A DNA stretch of 64,000 bases from Theocolax elegans (lineage: Eukaryota > Arthropoda > Insecta > Hymenoptera > Cerocephalidae): assembly GCA_026168455.1 (NCBI GenBank), contig CM047431.1:15240183-15304182 (forward strand), in the 5' to 3' direction. The translations under genes and the position numbers were made by a program. Positions 22,773 through 32,900 of the stretch are shown here, piece after piece. The notes beneath the pieces were generated by a model. That model had not been told where the DNA came from. It did not search any database and saw nothing but the letters and a program-made list of their open reading frames with translations. The first letter of the stretch is position 1, and each line of letters starts with the position of its first letter.

Positions 22773-23854
22773 TGTGACGTGGTATTCGCGAACCCGGTGA
22801 TTTTAATTAATTTTAATAATTAAATTAACCGTTGGGCCGCGTTGCCCAATACCGCGCACACAATTATTTATTTATTTATCGAACTGCGGGCTGTCGCCAG
22901 GAACGCGAGTTCGCTGGGACGTACGGTATGGAGGATTCGGGCAATCCTCCTTGCCTCGACACGATGGTTTCAATTAATAGAGGATGTCGGCGGGAGCGGG
23001 GAGAATAAAATAAACACACTTAATTAAAAATGAAATAAAAGAAATGTTTATTTTAAATAAAATAATTAAGAAAATGGCCACTCAGGCCGTGTGCCGCGAC
23101 AATACAGAATACGCGCGGGCGGAAGTCCCGGGAAACCTGTCGGATCGAGATCCTCGCCTGCGACAGGTTTCGCTCCCAGGAACCGCTGTTCGAGTACCGT
23201 TGTACTCGAACACACTCCCGTGGTACACACACACACAAGGGAGGGGGAGGGTCACGATAATAAATTATCACTTCCGGTGACGCTCCTCGGGGATGGCCCA
23301 GCCGATCCTCGGCGACCTCCTTGACAAGGGGACGACCGGTGGTTGAGGTGGTGAAGGCGGCCCTTGCCGCGGCGAGTGAGTCGCGATTCGCGGTATCACT
23401 CGCGCACGACCCCGTCCTTGATTACACACACACACACAAACCCACACACAAAACTGTACGGACACGCATTCGGTCCACCCGGGTCTCCGCACCTAGCTCT
23501 GCTCCGGAACAACCGTTCACAGAGCTTAATGCAGGAGGGGGTGGGGCGCACTCTCGGCACTCACGAGCAGTACGGAACGTCCAAACAATATAACAATCCG
23601 TCACGATCGACGGATCATTACGCACTGATTAGGCGATCGCCTAATTTCTCGGAAAAGGGATGGGAGTGGGGAAACTCACACACTCTTTTGCGCTCCCATC
23701 CCTACGTATAGTCGCGCGCGTAATTGTACACTCGTAGAAAAGTAAACAAGTGTCGTCGGTTAGCCTTGACATACGAAAGGCTCCGACGACTTACAATTCG
23801 CGAATTTAAGTACTCTGTTCTTCGTGAATAGATTGTGTGACGATTTCCGTCACA
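22773..23854. mobile_element. Solo LTR, 1082 bp, ACAC target duplication
   Basis: The segment begins TGTGACG and ends CGTCACA, a perfect 7-bp inverted terminus of TG...CA type. ACAC flanks it on both sides (22769-22772 and 23855-23858). It is CpG-rich, with CA microsatellites at about 23223-23235 and 23424-23450, in contrast to the AT-rich surroundings. No gag or pol coding is present, so it is a solo LTR left by recombination, probably of a Gypsy-type element from the 4-bp duplication. All ORFs inside it are chance. Confidence 0.85.
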
Positions 23855-23969
23855 ACACATACCAATATATGTGTGTTCGTACAGAATTTATAATTTTTTC
23901 GCATGTTAAATTTAATGCCACAAGATTTTTGTCAATGTTGCCAACTTAAATTTAAGAAAAAAAATTTAG

Positions 23970-24130
23970 CCCGCGAAATACGACCTTCTTTAACCGGCCG
24001 CTGTGGTACGACCTTCTCCAACCGGCCACTGAGATACGACCTTTTCTAGCCGGCCGTTGAGGTACGACCTATTCTAACCGGCCGCTGAGATTCGTCCTTT
24101 TCGAACCGGCCGCTGAGATACGACCCTTTT
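23970..24130 (-). repeat. 28-bp tandem repeats in the right terminal repeat
   Basis: These are inverted copies of the units at 20417-20600, with CCGGCCGCTGAGATACGACC as the best-preserved word. The copy number differs from the left side by about one unit, so the two arms have changed independently since insertion. Confidence 0.88.
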
Positions 24131-24145
24131 ATTCGGAAGCGACGA

Positions 24146-25654
24146 TGTGTAATACAACTAGTTGACTTATTTTGAGGTATTTTAAGGTATTTAATATCCA
24201 AAATGGTGAAAAATGGGAAAAAGGAAAAAAAAACTTTTGTTTCAACTTGCATAACTCTGAGTCAAATTAATATTTTTAATTAAAATTTTTTGCAGATTCT
24301 CATTTTAAAATTTATGTACATTTATCGTGAAATCACCTACATCTATTTTATTAAGGGGACAAGCCTGGGTTAAAATTGAAAAGACAATTTAATATTATTA
24401 AGTAATAATTTTTTTCATAACAATTGAAAATATTTCTTAATGTTTTAAACAAATGAAATTATTATTAAATTTTATTTAAATTTTTTTGGCCAATAGATAG
24501 GTAGCATAACTCTAGAACAAATTTTGTATTTAAGGTTATATATGTTTGCCATTAATTGGGCATTTATCGGGTATTTTATGATAATTGGCCATTTTCTGAT
24601 TTAAAAACGTTTATGGTCAGATTTCTACTAAGAAACTATTTTAATTAATTATGAGACTCCGTACCCTGATTTTTTCCATAATGGACAGGATATCCCAGGA
24701 ATCATTTTATCGATTAGGCTGAAATTTAAACAGTTACTTTTAAATATTTTTAATCCACTTAAATTAAATAGACTGTGTTAATATTGTAAATAAATTATAC
24801 TTGTCAAATTATTCAGAGAAATTAAAAAATTGTGTAATAAACAGCTAAATAATTAATTTTTTAATGAACATTTCGACTTTTATTATCATTTTGTTTCATT
24901 TAAGTGCATTAAAATCATGTTTGCTATTACTGTTAAAATATCAGCTTATTCGATGAAGTGGTTCCTGAGATAACCTTGGTGTTAATTTAGTTAATAATAA
25001 ATTATTTAAAATACGTATTGCAATTAAATAATTATATAATTAAATTATTTTAAGGCTTGACATTTCCTTATCGGCCATTTTTCAATCTCCCGATTCTCTT
25101 AAATTTGTCGCATATTAACGAGTTCAATAACAAATAAATCGACCAATATGCGAGTTTGTTTACGTTTACGATCTCGCATTCTCCTCTCCGGGGCGCTCCC
25201 TCCACGCATCGTTTTCGGTCTCACTGTACCGCTCATCGCCGACTACCGCGTTCTGATTGGCTCGAAATAATAATGTTTAACTAACAATAACTTAATAAAT
25301 AAGCTTTAAATAAAAATTTGCCTAATAGTAAAGTTGTTCAGAATTTTAAGTTTTATATGTGTGCGAAAATAACAGAATGAATTTCAAAACATCCTGTATA
25401 ATAATAATAAATATATAATATATATAATATATTTAAACTTACACCCATAAAATTTTACATACATTTAATGAGTAGTAATTAAATATTAACCAAATAATCG
25501 CTACCTACAAACAGATTTAAATATAAATTATATAGATAATGATAAATTAATTGCTAAAATATATATACATAAAAGTAATCTACATTTATTCAGAAATAAT
25601 CAAATATTGACTGAGGAATAGTCACTTACAAACTAAATTAAATATATTTTAAAA
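24146..25654. other. AT-rich DNA without genes
   Basis: No supported coding or RNA gene. A short GC-richer patch lies at 25175-25265. A possible ORF at 24046-24252 crosses the terminal repeat boundary and is a by-product. Confidence 0.5.
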
Positions 25655-26625
25655 ATTTAAATTTTCCAACTCTTAGAAAAATTCGTGAATTTATTGCCTT
25701 TTTACACTATAAGTTATATGATAAATGAATTTATTGATCTTTACAAGCCAAAGAAACATTCCTCACATCTCAAGTAAGGCGGACTGTATTAATACCAGCC
25801 ACTTTAGAAACCTTACAGGATGAGTGTTTGAAAAAACACTAAGACAAGCTAAGTCAACAAAAATATAAAATTTAATAGATTGTAGTACAAAATTAATAAA
25901 AACCTAATAAGACGGAAAAAAAAAATTTTGTATTTCGCCCTGAGTATGCCTGGTGGGCTCATCAGTAGAGTCCACGCATCTCGTCTCTAGATACAAATGA
26001 CAGATATAGCCTTACTTGAGATGTGAGGAATGTTTCTTTGGCTTGTAAAGATCAATAAATTCATTTATCATATAACTTATAGTGTAAAAAGGCAATAAAT
26101 TCACGAATTTTTCTAATAGTTGGAAAATTCAAATTTCAAAATTATATGGCATTGGATCACGAATATGCCTTATGTAACAATATTCTAACGATTAAGACAT
26201 TAGTTCTATGTAAGTGCGTTAGAGGGCTACCTGTTAATATGTGGCACTTATTAAAGTTTGCTATCGGTAGGGCATATATACCCCATGTCTTCCTCGTCAG
26301 GATAGAGCTGGTTTTCAAAAATTTTTATATCTATCATTTGTATCTAGAGACCAGATGCCTGGACTCTACTGATGAGCCCACCAGGCATACTCAGGGCGAA
26401 ATACAAAATTTTTTTTTCCGTCTTATTAGGTTTTTATTAATTTTGTACTACAATCTATTAAATTTTATATTTTTGTTGACTTAGCTTGTCTTAGTCTTTT
26501 TTCAAACACTCATCCTGTGAGGTTTCTAAAGTGGCTGGTATTAATACAGTCCGCCTTACTTGAGATGTGAGGAATGTTTTGTTTGGCTTGTAAAGATCAA
26601 TAAATTCATTTATTATATAAATTAA
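25655..26625. repeat. Nested three-arm inverted repeat
   Basis: Segment a (25655-25786, with CATTCCTCACATCTCAAGTA) is inverted at 26010-26125. Segment b (25783-26000, with CGCCCTGAGTATGCCTGGTG) is inverted at about 26335-26556 and is followed by another copy of a at 26557-26620. So the order is a, b, a', spacer, b', a''. This can come from a foldback element that duplicated part of itself in the opposite orientation. Plus-strand ORF 26146-26484 runs through the repeat and shows no family signature. Confidence 0.8.
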
Positions 26626-26794
26626 ATATACATTATATAAATTGTATATGATAATATTGGTTCATTATAATCACAAAAATATATACTCGTTAAGTAGTTT
26701 ACATTTATTCAAAAAGGATTAAATATTGGCTGACGAACCACCGCCTACAAAAGATTTAAATTAATTTGTAATTAAATTTATATACTTTACGAAA

Positions 26795-27020
26795 GTTGTA
26801 GGGTTTTCGACGAAAAACTTGTCGATTGGATGGTGAGGTGAAATTGAGTGTTCAGCCAGATTACCAGATCTTGCACCGTTAGATTATTTCTATTAGGGAT
26901 ACTTCATAGTTGGAGTTTATCAAATACAACCTGTCAATTTTCAGGAGCTCCAACAACGTATTCAAGTTGAAATAGCCACTCTGACTCCGGAAATGACCGA
27001 CCCTACCCCAGCCCGACGAC
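26795..27020 (+). pseudogene. C-terminal scrap of a mariner-like transposase
   Basis: A plus-strand frame reads ARLPDLAPLDYFY, a stop, GYFIVGVYQIQPVNFQELQQ and then RIQVEIATLTPEM. This matches the C-terminal catalytic block of insect Tc1/mariner-type DDE transposases (pattern WPaRSPDLaPLDyFLWGylK...lQeL.qRI). The final acidic residue of the catalytic triad would be in the PLDYF block. The N-terminal three quarters are missing and there is an in-frame stop. Confidence 0.8.
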
Positions 27021-29205
27021 CCTTCGAAATATAATAAAAAAAAAATGCTAATCGACGTATTTTTAATTGTACTTTTCAACAAAAAAAAAATTTTCAATTG
27101 TACCCCCGTAGTTTTTTAGAAAAAAAATCCTAAAGTACTAGAATATTAATCCGCCAATAGCTCCTTTTAAAGTGGTTTTAACGTTAAAGGAAAGGTGCAG
27201 AAAAATTGTACCTTTTTTATACTTAATTGTACCACCGTTACTTTTGCGAAATAATATAATACAATAAATAAAAAATCAAAAAAATTGTACTGACATAATG
27301 CAAATATATTTCCAGTCACCGCGCATGCGCGGTCACCGGAAATACGAGAAACGCATGCTTATGGCGCGTTATTTAAAAGTCATGAATAGATCAAAAAATG
27401 CTCGAAAGATGTTATAAAAAATAGTCAACGATGTATATTCATTTATCTTTCATAAACTTTACAGAAAATTCAATTGTACCACCTGAGGTTTTGAGAAAAA
27501 AAAAGTTATTGTCAGGTTACAGGTGGAAACGTTGAAAGCAGCGTGTACAACAGCTGTTTAACAATTAACAGACATATTAAATATTCTTTTTCATTTGTTC
27601 TTAATTGTACCATCATTAGTTTGTTGGTTTACACATTAAATTTGAGCAAAAATAATTAAATAATTACCAGCGGGCCTATGAAGGCAGGCGTCTTAAAATC
27701 GCGAAAAATGCAAGTAACAACAAAAGTGTTTATTATTTATGAGGCTTATGTGGGTATTTGACAGTTATGTAGACACTAGACAGTCGTCTATAACTCGTTT
27801 TGGGTTGAAAAATTGAGAAGTAAGTACGGCCCCGTCTTAGTCAATAACCTGAGGGATAGTTTATTTTTAAAAACATAAAGCAAATCAACAATAAAAATAT
27901 GGTCCACCCTATCTATGCATACATACATATAATTTTAAATTTCGGGGTTTATGACGCCCATGACAGAGAAGGAAGATACGTACTTTAGTACGATAAAAAG
28001 AGACAGAAAAGATTATGGAGCCCCGGCTCCATAAACCTGCCATATTAACAATGAGTGGGAAAGAGATAGGGTTATTGGAATTTAACATACGAGGCTCCAT
28101 AACCCCCTATATCCAAATGTATATATATATATATATATATTAAATTACGTATATAATATTATTTATATATATATATATATAATTATATGGAAAGGTATTT
28201 ATCTGAACTCTTTATTATTGATTTGCTTTATGTTTTTAAAAATAAACTATCCCTCAGGTTATTGACTAAGACGGGGCCGTACTTACTTCTCAATTTTTCA
28301 ACCCGAAAGAGTTATAGACGACTGTCTATATATAAGTCTCAAATACCCACATAACCCTCATAACTAATAAACACTTTTGACTTTTTTTATGAAAAAACTA
28401 TAAAAGCCTTATAATAATGCATCTTCTTTAGGATTATAACCAAAAAACGGGGTTACAAGGTCAAATAACCGAGCGTTACTTGCTTTTTTCGCGTTTTTAA
28501 AACGCTTGAGTTCATAGGCGTCACAACCGCACATGCGCATAGTGCGCCCGTTCGTTCAGCTAATTATTTACTATTGTTTCTAATTGATTCCCATTAATAA
28601 ATACAAAGTTTGACGATTGTACTATTACGTACAGATAATGTACATTTTTTTATTCACTCATAGTAGTAGAGTTAAATATCAATGATTTGGAGGGTACAAT
28701 TACTTTTTCCACAAATTCTGGTAATTAATAATAATAATGCGACGATGGATATTTTATCAATGCCTGCCATGCATTTTTTCCCTTTTTTACGATTTTAAAA
28801 TCTCGCGCGGTTGAAAATCTCGTGTGCATGCGAATCTCGCACTTCCGTTGGCCGCGCATGCGCAGTAGCTGAAAACGGACTGTCAATCAGACGATATTGC
28901 TTTTTAATATTTTTGCGTTATACCGTTATTTTTTCGGAAAAGTGAGGGTGGTACAGTTAAGTACGAAAAAGGTACAATTTTTTTACACCCTAATTAGGAC
29001 GAAGGAACGATTGTAAGGTGAGGTATCGGTGTTTTAATATTGCAATACTTTGTCATTTTTTTTCTCAAAAACGGTGGGGGTACAATTAAAATTTCTTGTT
29101 TTTTTAGAAAGTACAATTAAAAATACATCGGATAGCATTTTTTTTTTTATAAAATTCCGTAGGTCGGCGGGCTGGGGTAAGGCCGGTCCGGAAATGATAC
29201 AAAAA
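26985..29205. repeat. 2.2 kb diverged inverted repeat with AATTGTACC motifs
   Basis: The outer ends TCCGGAAATGACCGACC-type (26992) and GGTCGGCGGGCTGGGGTAAG (29162) are inverse. The best-preserved part of the arms is 27680-27905 against 28205-28520, including TTGACTAAGACGGGGC words. Each arm carries several spaced copies of AATTGTACC(A/C)CCGTTA or its complement next to A- or T-runs. The centre is AT dinucleotide repeat near 28090-28190. The arms have diverged more than those of the 7.4 kb palindrome. Confidence 0.75.
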
Positions 29206-29384
29206 TGTTTTTAAAGTTTTTACTAACGTTTATCGTAGTGCCAAAGATTGGTGCTCATCATTTTGTGCAATGTATTAGTTAAATATGCCATCACCTTCGA
29301 CCCTGCCTTAACGGGTTGGGTCAAGATCCGAACACCTTGTCTTAACCGGCTGGGTCATGTTCCGAACACCTTGTCTTAACCGGC

Positions 29385-29417
<33 letters not shown>

Positions 29418-29662
29418 TATCTCTGTGAGTATATTCAGTCGCATTCGCGCGCACTCTTCTATTATTGAGAATATCTTGCTGCTGCCTTCTGCCCTCGGGT
29501 GTTTTGTTACAGATTCTTGCACGCTAACTTATGCAAGTCATCTTGGGATAATAATTTCTTTGTTCCAAGAATTGGCCTGCATCTTATTCAACTAAATCTA
29601 CATCGCTCCAAAAGTGAGGTTAGCTTTGTTGTGTGGCATTTTTTCTTTTTTTTTGCGCCGTT
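28117..29662 (+). repeat. First copy of a 1.5 kb direct duplication
   Basis: From the AT-repeat at 28117 to GCGCCGTTTGG at 29662 this stretch matches 29663-31213. Visible differences are mainly single-base length changes in homopolymers, for example ACGGGGCCG against ACGGGGCCCG and GTGCCAAAGATT against GTGCCAAAAGATT. It holds CTTGTCTTAACCGGCTGGGT repeat units (about 35 bp) and a CT microsatellite near 29385. Confidence 0.9.
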
Positions 29663-30929
29663 TGGATATATATATATATATATATTAATGACGTATCTAA
29701 TATTATTTATATATATATTATATATATAATTATGATGGAAAGGTATTTATCTGAACTCTTTATTATGATTTGCTTTATGTTTTTAAAAATAAACTATCCC
29801 TCAGGTTATTGACTAAGACGGGGCCCGTACTTACTTCTCAATTTTTCAACCCGAAAGAGTTATAGACGAACTGTCTATATATAAGTCTCAAATACCCCAC
29901 ATACCCTCATAACTAATAAACACTTTTGACTTTTTTTATGAAAAAACTATAAAAGCCTTATAATAATGCATCTTCTTTAGGATTATAACCAAAAACGGGT
30001 TACAAGGTCAATAACCGAGCGTTACTTGCTTTTTTCGCGTTTTTAAAACGCTTGAGTTCATAGGCGTCACAACCGCACATGCGCATAGTGCGCCCGTTCG
30101 TTCAGCTAATTATTTACTATTGTTTCTAATTGATTCCCATTAATAAATACAAAGTTTGACGATTGTACTATTACGTACAGATAATGTACATTTTTTTATT
30201 CACTCATAGTAGTAGAGTTAAATATCAATGATTTGGAGGGTACAATTACTTTTTCCACAAATTCTGGTAATTAATAATAATAATGCGACGATGGATATTT
30301 TATCAATGCCTGCCATGCATTTTTTCCCTTTTTTACGATTTTAAAATCTCGCGCGGTTGAAAATCTCGTGTGCATGCGAATCTCGCACTTCCGTTGGCCG
30401 CGCATGCGCAGTAGCTGAAAACGGACTGTCAATCAGACGATATTGCTTTTTTAATATTTTTGCGTTATACCGTTATTTTTTCGGAAAAGTGAGGGTGGTA
30501 CAGTTAAGTACGAAAAAGGTACAATTTTTTTACACCCTAATTAGGACGAAGGAACGATTGTAAGGTGAGGTATCGGTGTTTTAATATTGCAATACTTTGT
30601 CATTTTTTTTCTCAAAAACGGTGGGGGTACAATTAAAATTTCTTGTTTTTTTAGAAAGTACAATTAAAAATACATCGGATAGCATTTTTTTTTTTATAAA
30701 ATTCCGTAGGTCGGCGGGCTGGGGTAAGGCCGGTCCGGAAATGATACAAAAATGTTTTTAAAGTTTTTACTAACGTTTATCGTAGTGCCAAAAGATTGGT
30801 GCTCATCATTTTGTGCAATGTATTAGTTAAATATGCCATCACCTTCGACCCTGCCTTAACGGGTTGGGTCAAGATCCGAACACCTTGTCTTAACCGGCTG
30901 GGTCATGTTCCGAACACCTTGTCTTAACC

Positions 30930-30971
<42 letters not shown>

Positions 30972-31213
30972 GTGAGTATATTCAGTCGCATTCGCGCGCA
31001 CTCTTCTATTATTGAGAATATCTTGCTGCTGCCTTCTGCCCTCGGGTGTTTTTGTTACAGATTCTTGCACGCTAACTTATGCAAGTCATCTTGGGATAAT
31101 AATTTCTTTGTTCCAAGAATTGGCCTGCATCTTATTCAACTAAATCTACATCGCTCCAAAAGTGAGGTTAGCTTTGTTGTGTGGCATTTTTTTCTTTTTT
31201 TTTGCGCCGTTTG
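29663..31213 (+). repeat. Second copy of the 1.5 kb direct duplication
   Basis: This copy starts with the AT repeat and runs on, beyond GCGCCGTTTGG, directly into the LINE at 31214. It therefore probably includes the upstream part of the LINE or its 5' flank. A longer CT microsatellite than in copy one lies at 30932-30965. Confidence 0.9.
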
Positions 31214-31493
31214 GTTGAAGCCAGGCTATTGTGGGTTGGCAACACTGCTCCAAACTCGTGGCCTTGAAGCTAATTGTGTGCGAGTGGTGGTGGTCGTATT
31301 TCTTGACCATATATTCTGCGTTATTGGAGAAGTGCCCGAGCTCGATCAACCGATTGCTGAGCGACATCTGGTGACCTACACATTGGGATTTGGTGAGTCG
31401 TCGACTGCTTGGCTGTGCTGCGATTGCGAATCCGCGTAGTGCGTATGTTTTAGCTTGCGCATGTGCGCTTGATTTCGAAACCTGGTTCACATT

Positions 31494-32879
31494 GTGTCGC
31501 GTTATATGTTAGCTGCTGTGTCGGGGTCGCTTTGCCCTATTTGCAATTGCAAATTTACGCGATTCTCACAAGCGACGGTGTATGTGAGTTGTAATTCGAA
31601 AGTCCACAATAAATGTATCGGTGCACACGCGACTTCAGACTCGCCTGCGTGTTGCGCTATCGTGGAGAAAATCAAGGGGGCAGCACCTGCTGGGTCGCCT
31701 AGCGCTGGCGCTCCCACTATATCGGTGTCTGAGGCAGACGCAGGCACGGCTGCGCAGGGCACGCCCACTGTCGCGGCTCGCCCGTTCAAACGACCAGCCA
31801 CGCCTGCGTCGCCATCGAACGAGCAGGTAGCCAATCAACCGCGCTCGGGTGGGTTGGACCTTTCGCCCCTCCCTCACAGCGAACTGGTTATCGCGATGGA
31901 GAACGAGACGCCTAGGTGGTTCCTCGAATACATGAGCAATTTTGCTACGCCCGTCGAAAATAACGTCTTAGACCGCGTGCAAAAATCAATTAATGATCAG
32001 CTTGCAGAAATTGGTGGGCGTTTTGATGTTATTCGCACTGAATTACAGGCGACGCGGGGCGAAGTCAACTCGCTCGCGCATGCTACTTCTGAGGTTAGAT
32101 CGGATATTATATCTATTCGCGACGAAGTCAGCGCGCTTTCTAGCTCTACTGATAGGCGCATTGAGGAATTAAGTGCCCGCGTGCGGGCGTCTGACGAGGT
32201 GCGCGCGAGTATAATATCAGCGAGTAATCCTCAGATGGTCTCGGAATTGGCCCCGGGTTCGCGCTCTCAGTCGGATCCCTGCGAAATTTTACTGCTTGGT
32301 GTTCCAGACGCGGTCTCGCATGGTGACGACGACATCGTCAAACTTTTGCTTGGAGCGTTAGGGCTGCGCCTGATATTTATCCAGGTCACAGATACGCGCA
32401 AGTGGGAGCCGCGTCGCCGTGCTCGGTCCGTGTCGGGTCATTCTGCGAGTGACGGGGCGAGAAATGTTCCAGGGACGGACTCTCTTGACAACACGGCTGA
32501 AACGCGAAACTCTTCGTCCAACAAAACTCGTGGTATAGTTTTTAGGGTAATATCAGCGGACATTCGTGATACCATTATAGCGCGTAGCGGGAGGTTGAGC
32601 GGCCAAAATGCCCAGAGCATTTTTGGCGCGGGAGGTACCGCTAGTCTGTATATCAGACCTATTTGGCCTAAACCGGTCCACGCAATTTGGTCCCGAGCCC
32701 TCCGCGAAACAAATCGCTTGCATTACGCTAGGCCTGTAGTGCGTAATTTGCAGGTTTTCATAAGAGCGAGTAGAGATAGCCAGCTTATCCCAGTGGACGC
32801 TAATACCGATTTTAGTAAATTTGAGCCATTTATTAGCACAAGTAACAATCGCGATGGCCCCTCGGGCACGTCTGCGTGA
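31494..32879 (+). CDS. LINE ORF1 protein (zinc finger, coiled coil, RNA-binding)
   Basis: The intact 461-residue ORF starts with MSRYMLAAVSGSLCPIC. Residues 14-60 hold a Cys/His series (CPIC, CNSKVHNKC, CC) that resembles a PHD-type finger. A Pro/Ala-rich linker follows to about 130. Residues 165-235 form a predicted coiled coil (repeated hydrophobic heptads around LAEIGGRFDVIRTELQ and IEELSARV). CEILLLGVPDAVSHGDDDIV at about 263 looks like the first strand of an RRM-like fold, followed by a basic linker and a conserved C-terminal region. Proteins of this type package LINE RNA in the cytoplasm. It is uninterrupted although its partner ORF2 is broken. An alternative start further upstream is not excluded. 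Confidence 0.82.
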   Translation: MSRYMLAAVSGSLCPICNCKFTRFSQATVYVSCNSKVHNKCIGAHATSDSPACCAIVEKIKGAAPAGSPSAGAPTISVSEADAGTAAQGTPTVAARPFKRPATPASPSNEQVANQPRSGGLDLSPLPHSELVIAMENETPRWFLEYMSNFATPVENNVLDRVQKSINDQLAEIGGRFDVIRTELQATRGEVNSLAHATSEVRSDIISIRDEVSALSSSTDRRIEELSARVRASDEVRASIISASNPQMVSELAPGSRSQSDPCEILLLGVPDAVSHGDDDIVKLLLGALGLRLIFIQVTDTRKWEPRRRARSVSGHSASDGARNVPGTDSLDNTAETRNSSSNKTRGIVFRVISADIRDTIIARSGRLSGQNAQSIFGAGGTASLYIRPIWPKPVHAIWSRALRETNRLHYARPVVRNLQVFIRASRDSQLIPVDANTDFSKFEPFISTSNNRDGPSGTSA

Positions 32880-32900
32880 CTAGTTCTTAATATAAATAGA

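Larger units (their letters stand above)
20399..24145. mobile_element. Foldback-like element with nested insertions
   Basis: The ends are inverted: TCGTCGCTTCCGAATAAAAG at 20399 and its complement ending at 24145. Both terminal repeats consist of 28-bp direct units (next entries) and then share a 100-bp unique stretch that includes AACATGCGAAAAAATTATAA. Terminal repeats made of short tandem units are typical of Drosophila Foldback and Galileo elements. The middle has been filled by two palindromes (20705-21142, 21147-22710) and a solo LTR (22773-23854). No transposase could be recognised. Confidence 0.8.

Noticed and set aside
23044..23711. Several overlapping ORFs in the GC-rich block
   Set aside because: They lie inside a solo LTR with clear termini and target duplication; open frames in many phases reflect GC content.
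32438..32620. Antisense ORFs over the LINE ORFs (also 33737-33925, 34379-34649)
   Set aside because: They are shadows of the plus-strand LINE coding sequence.
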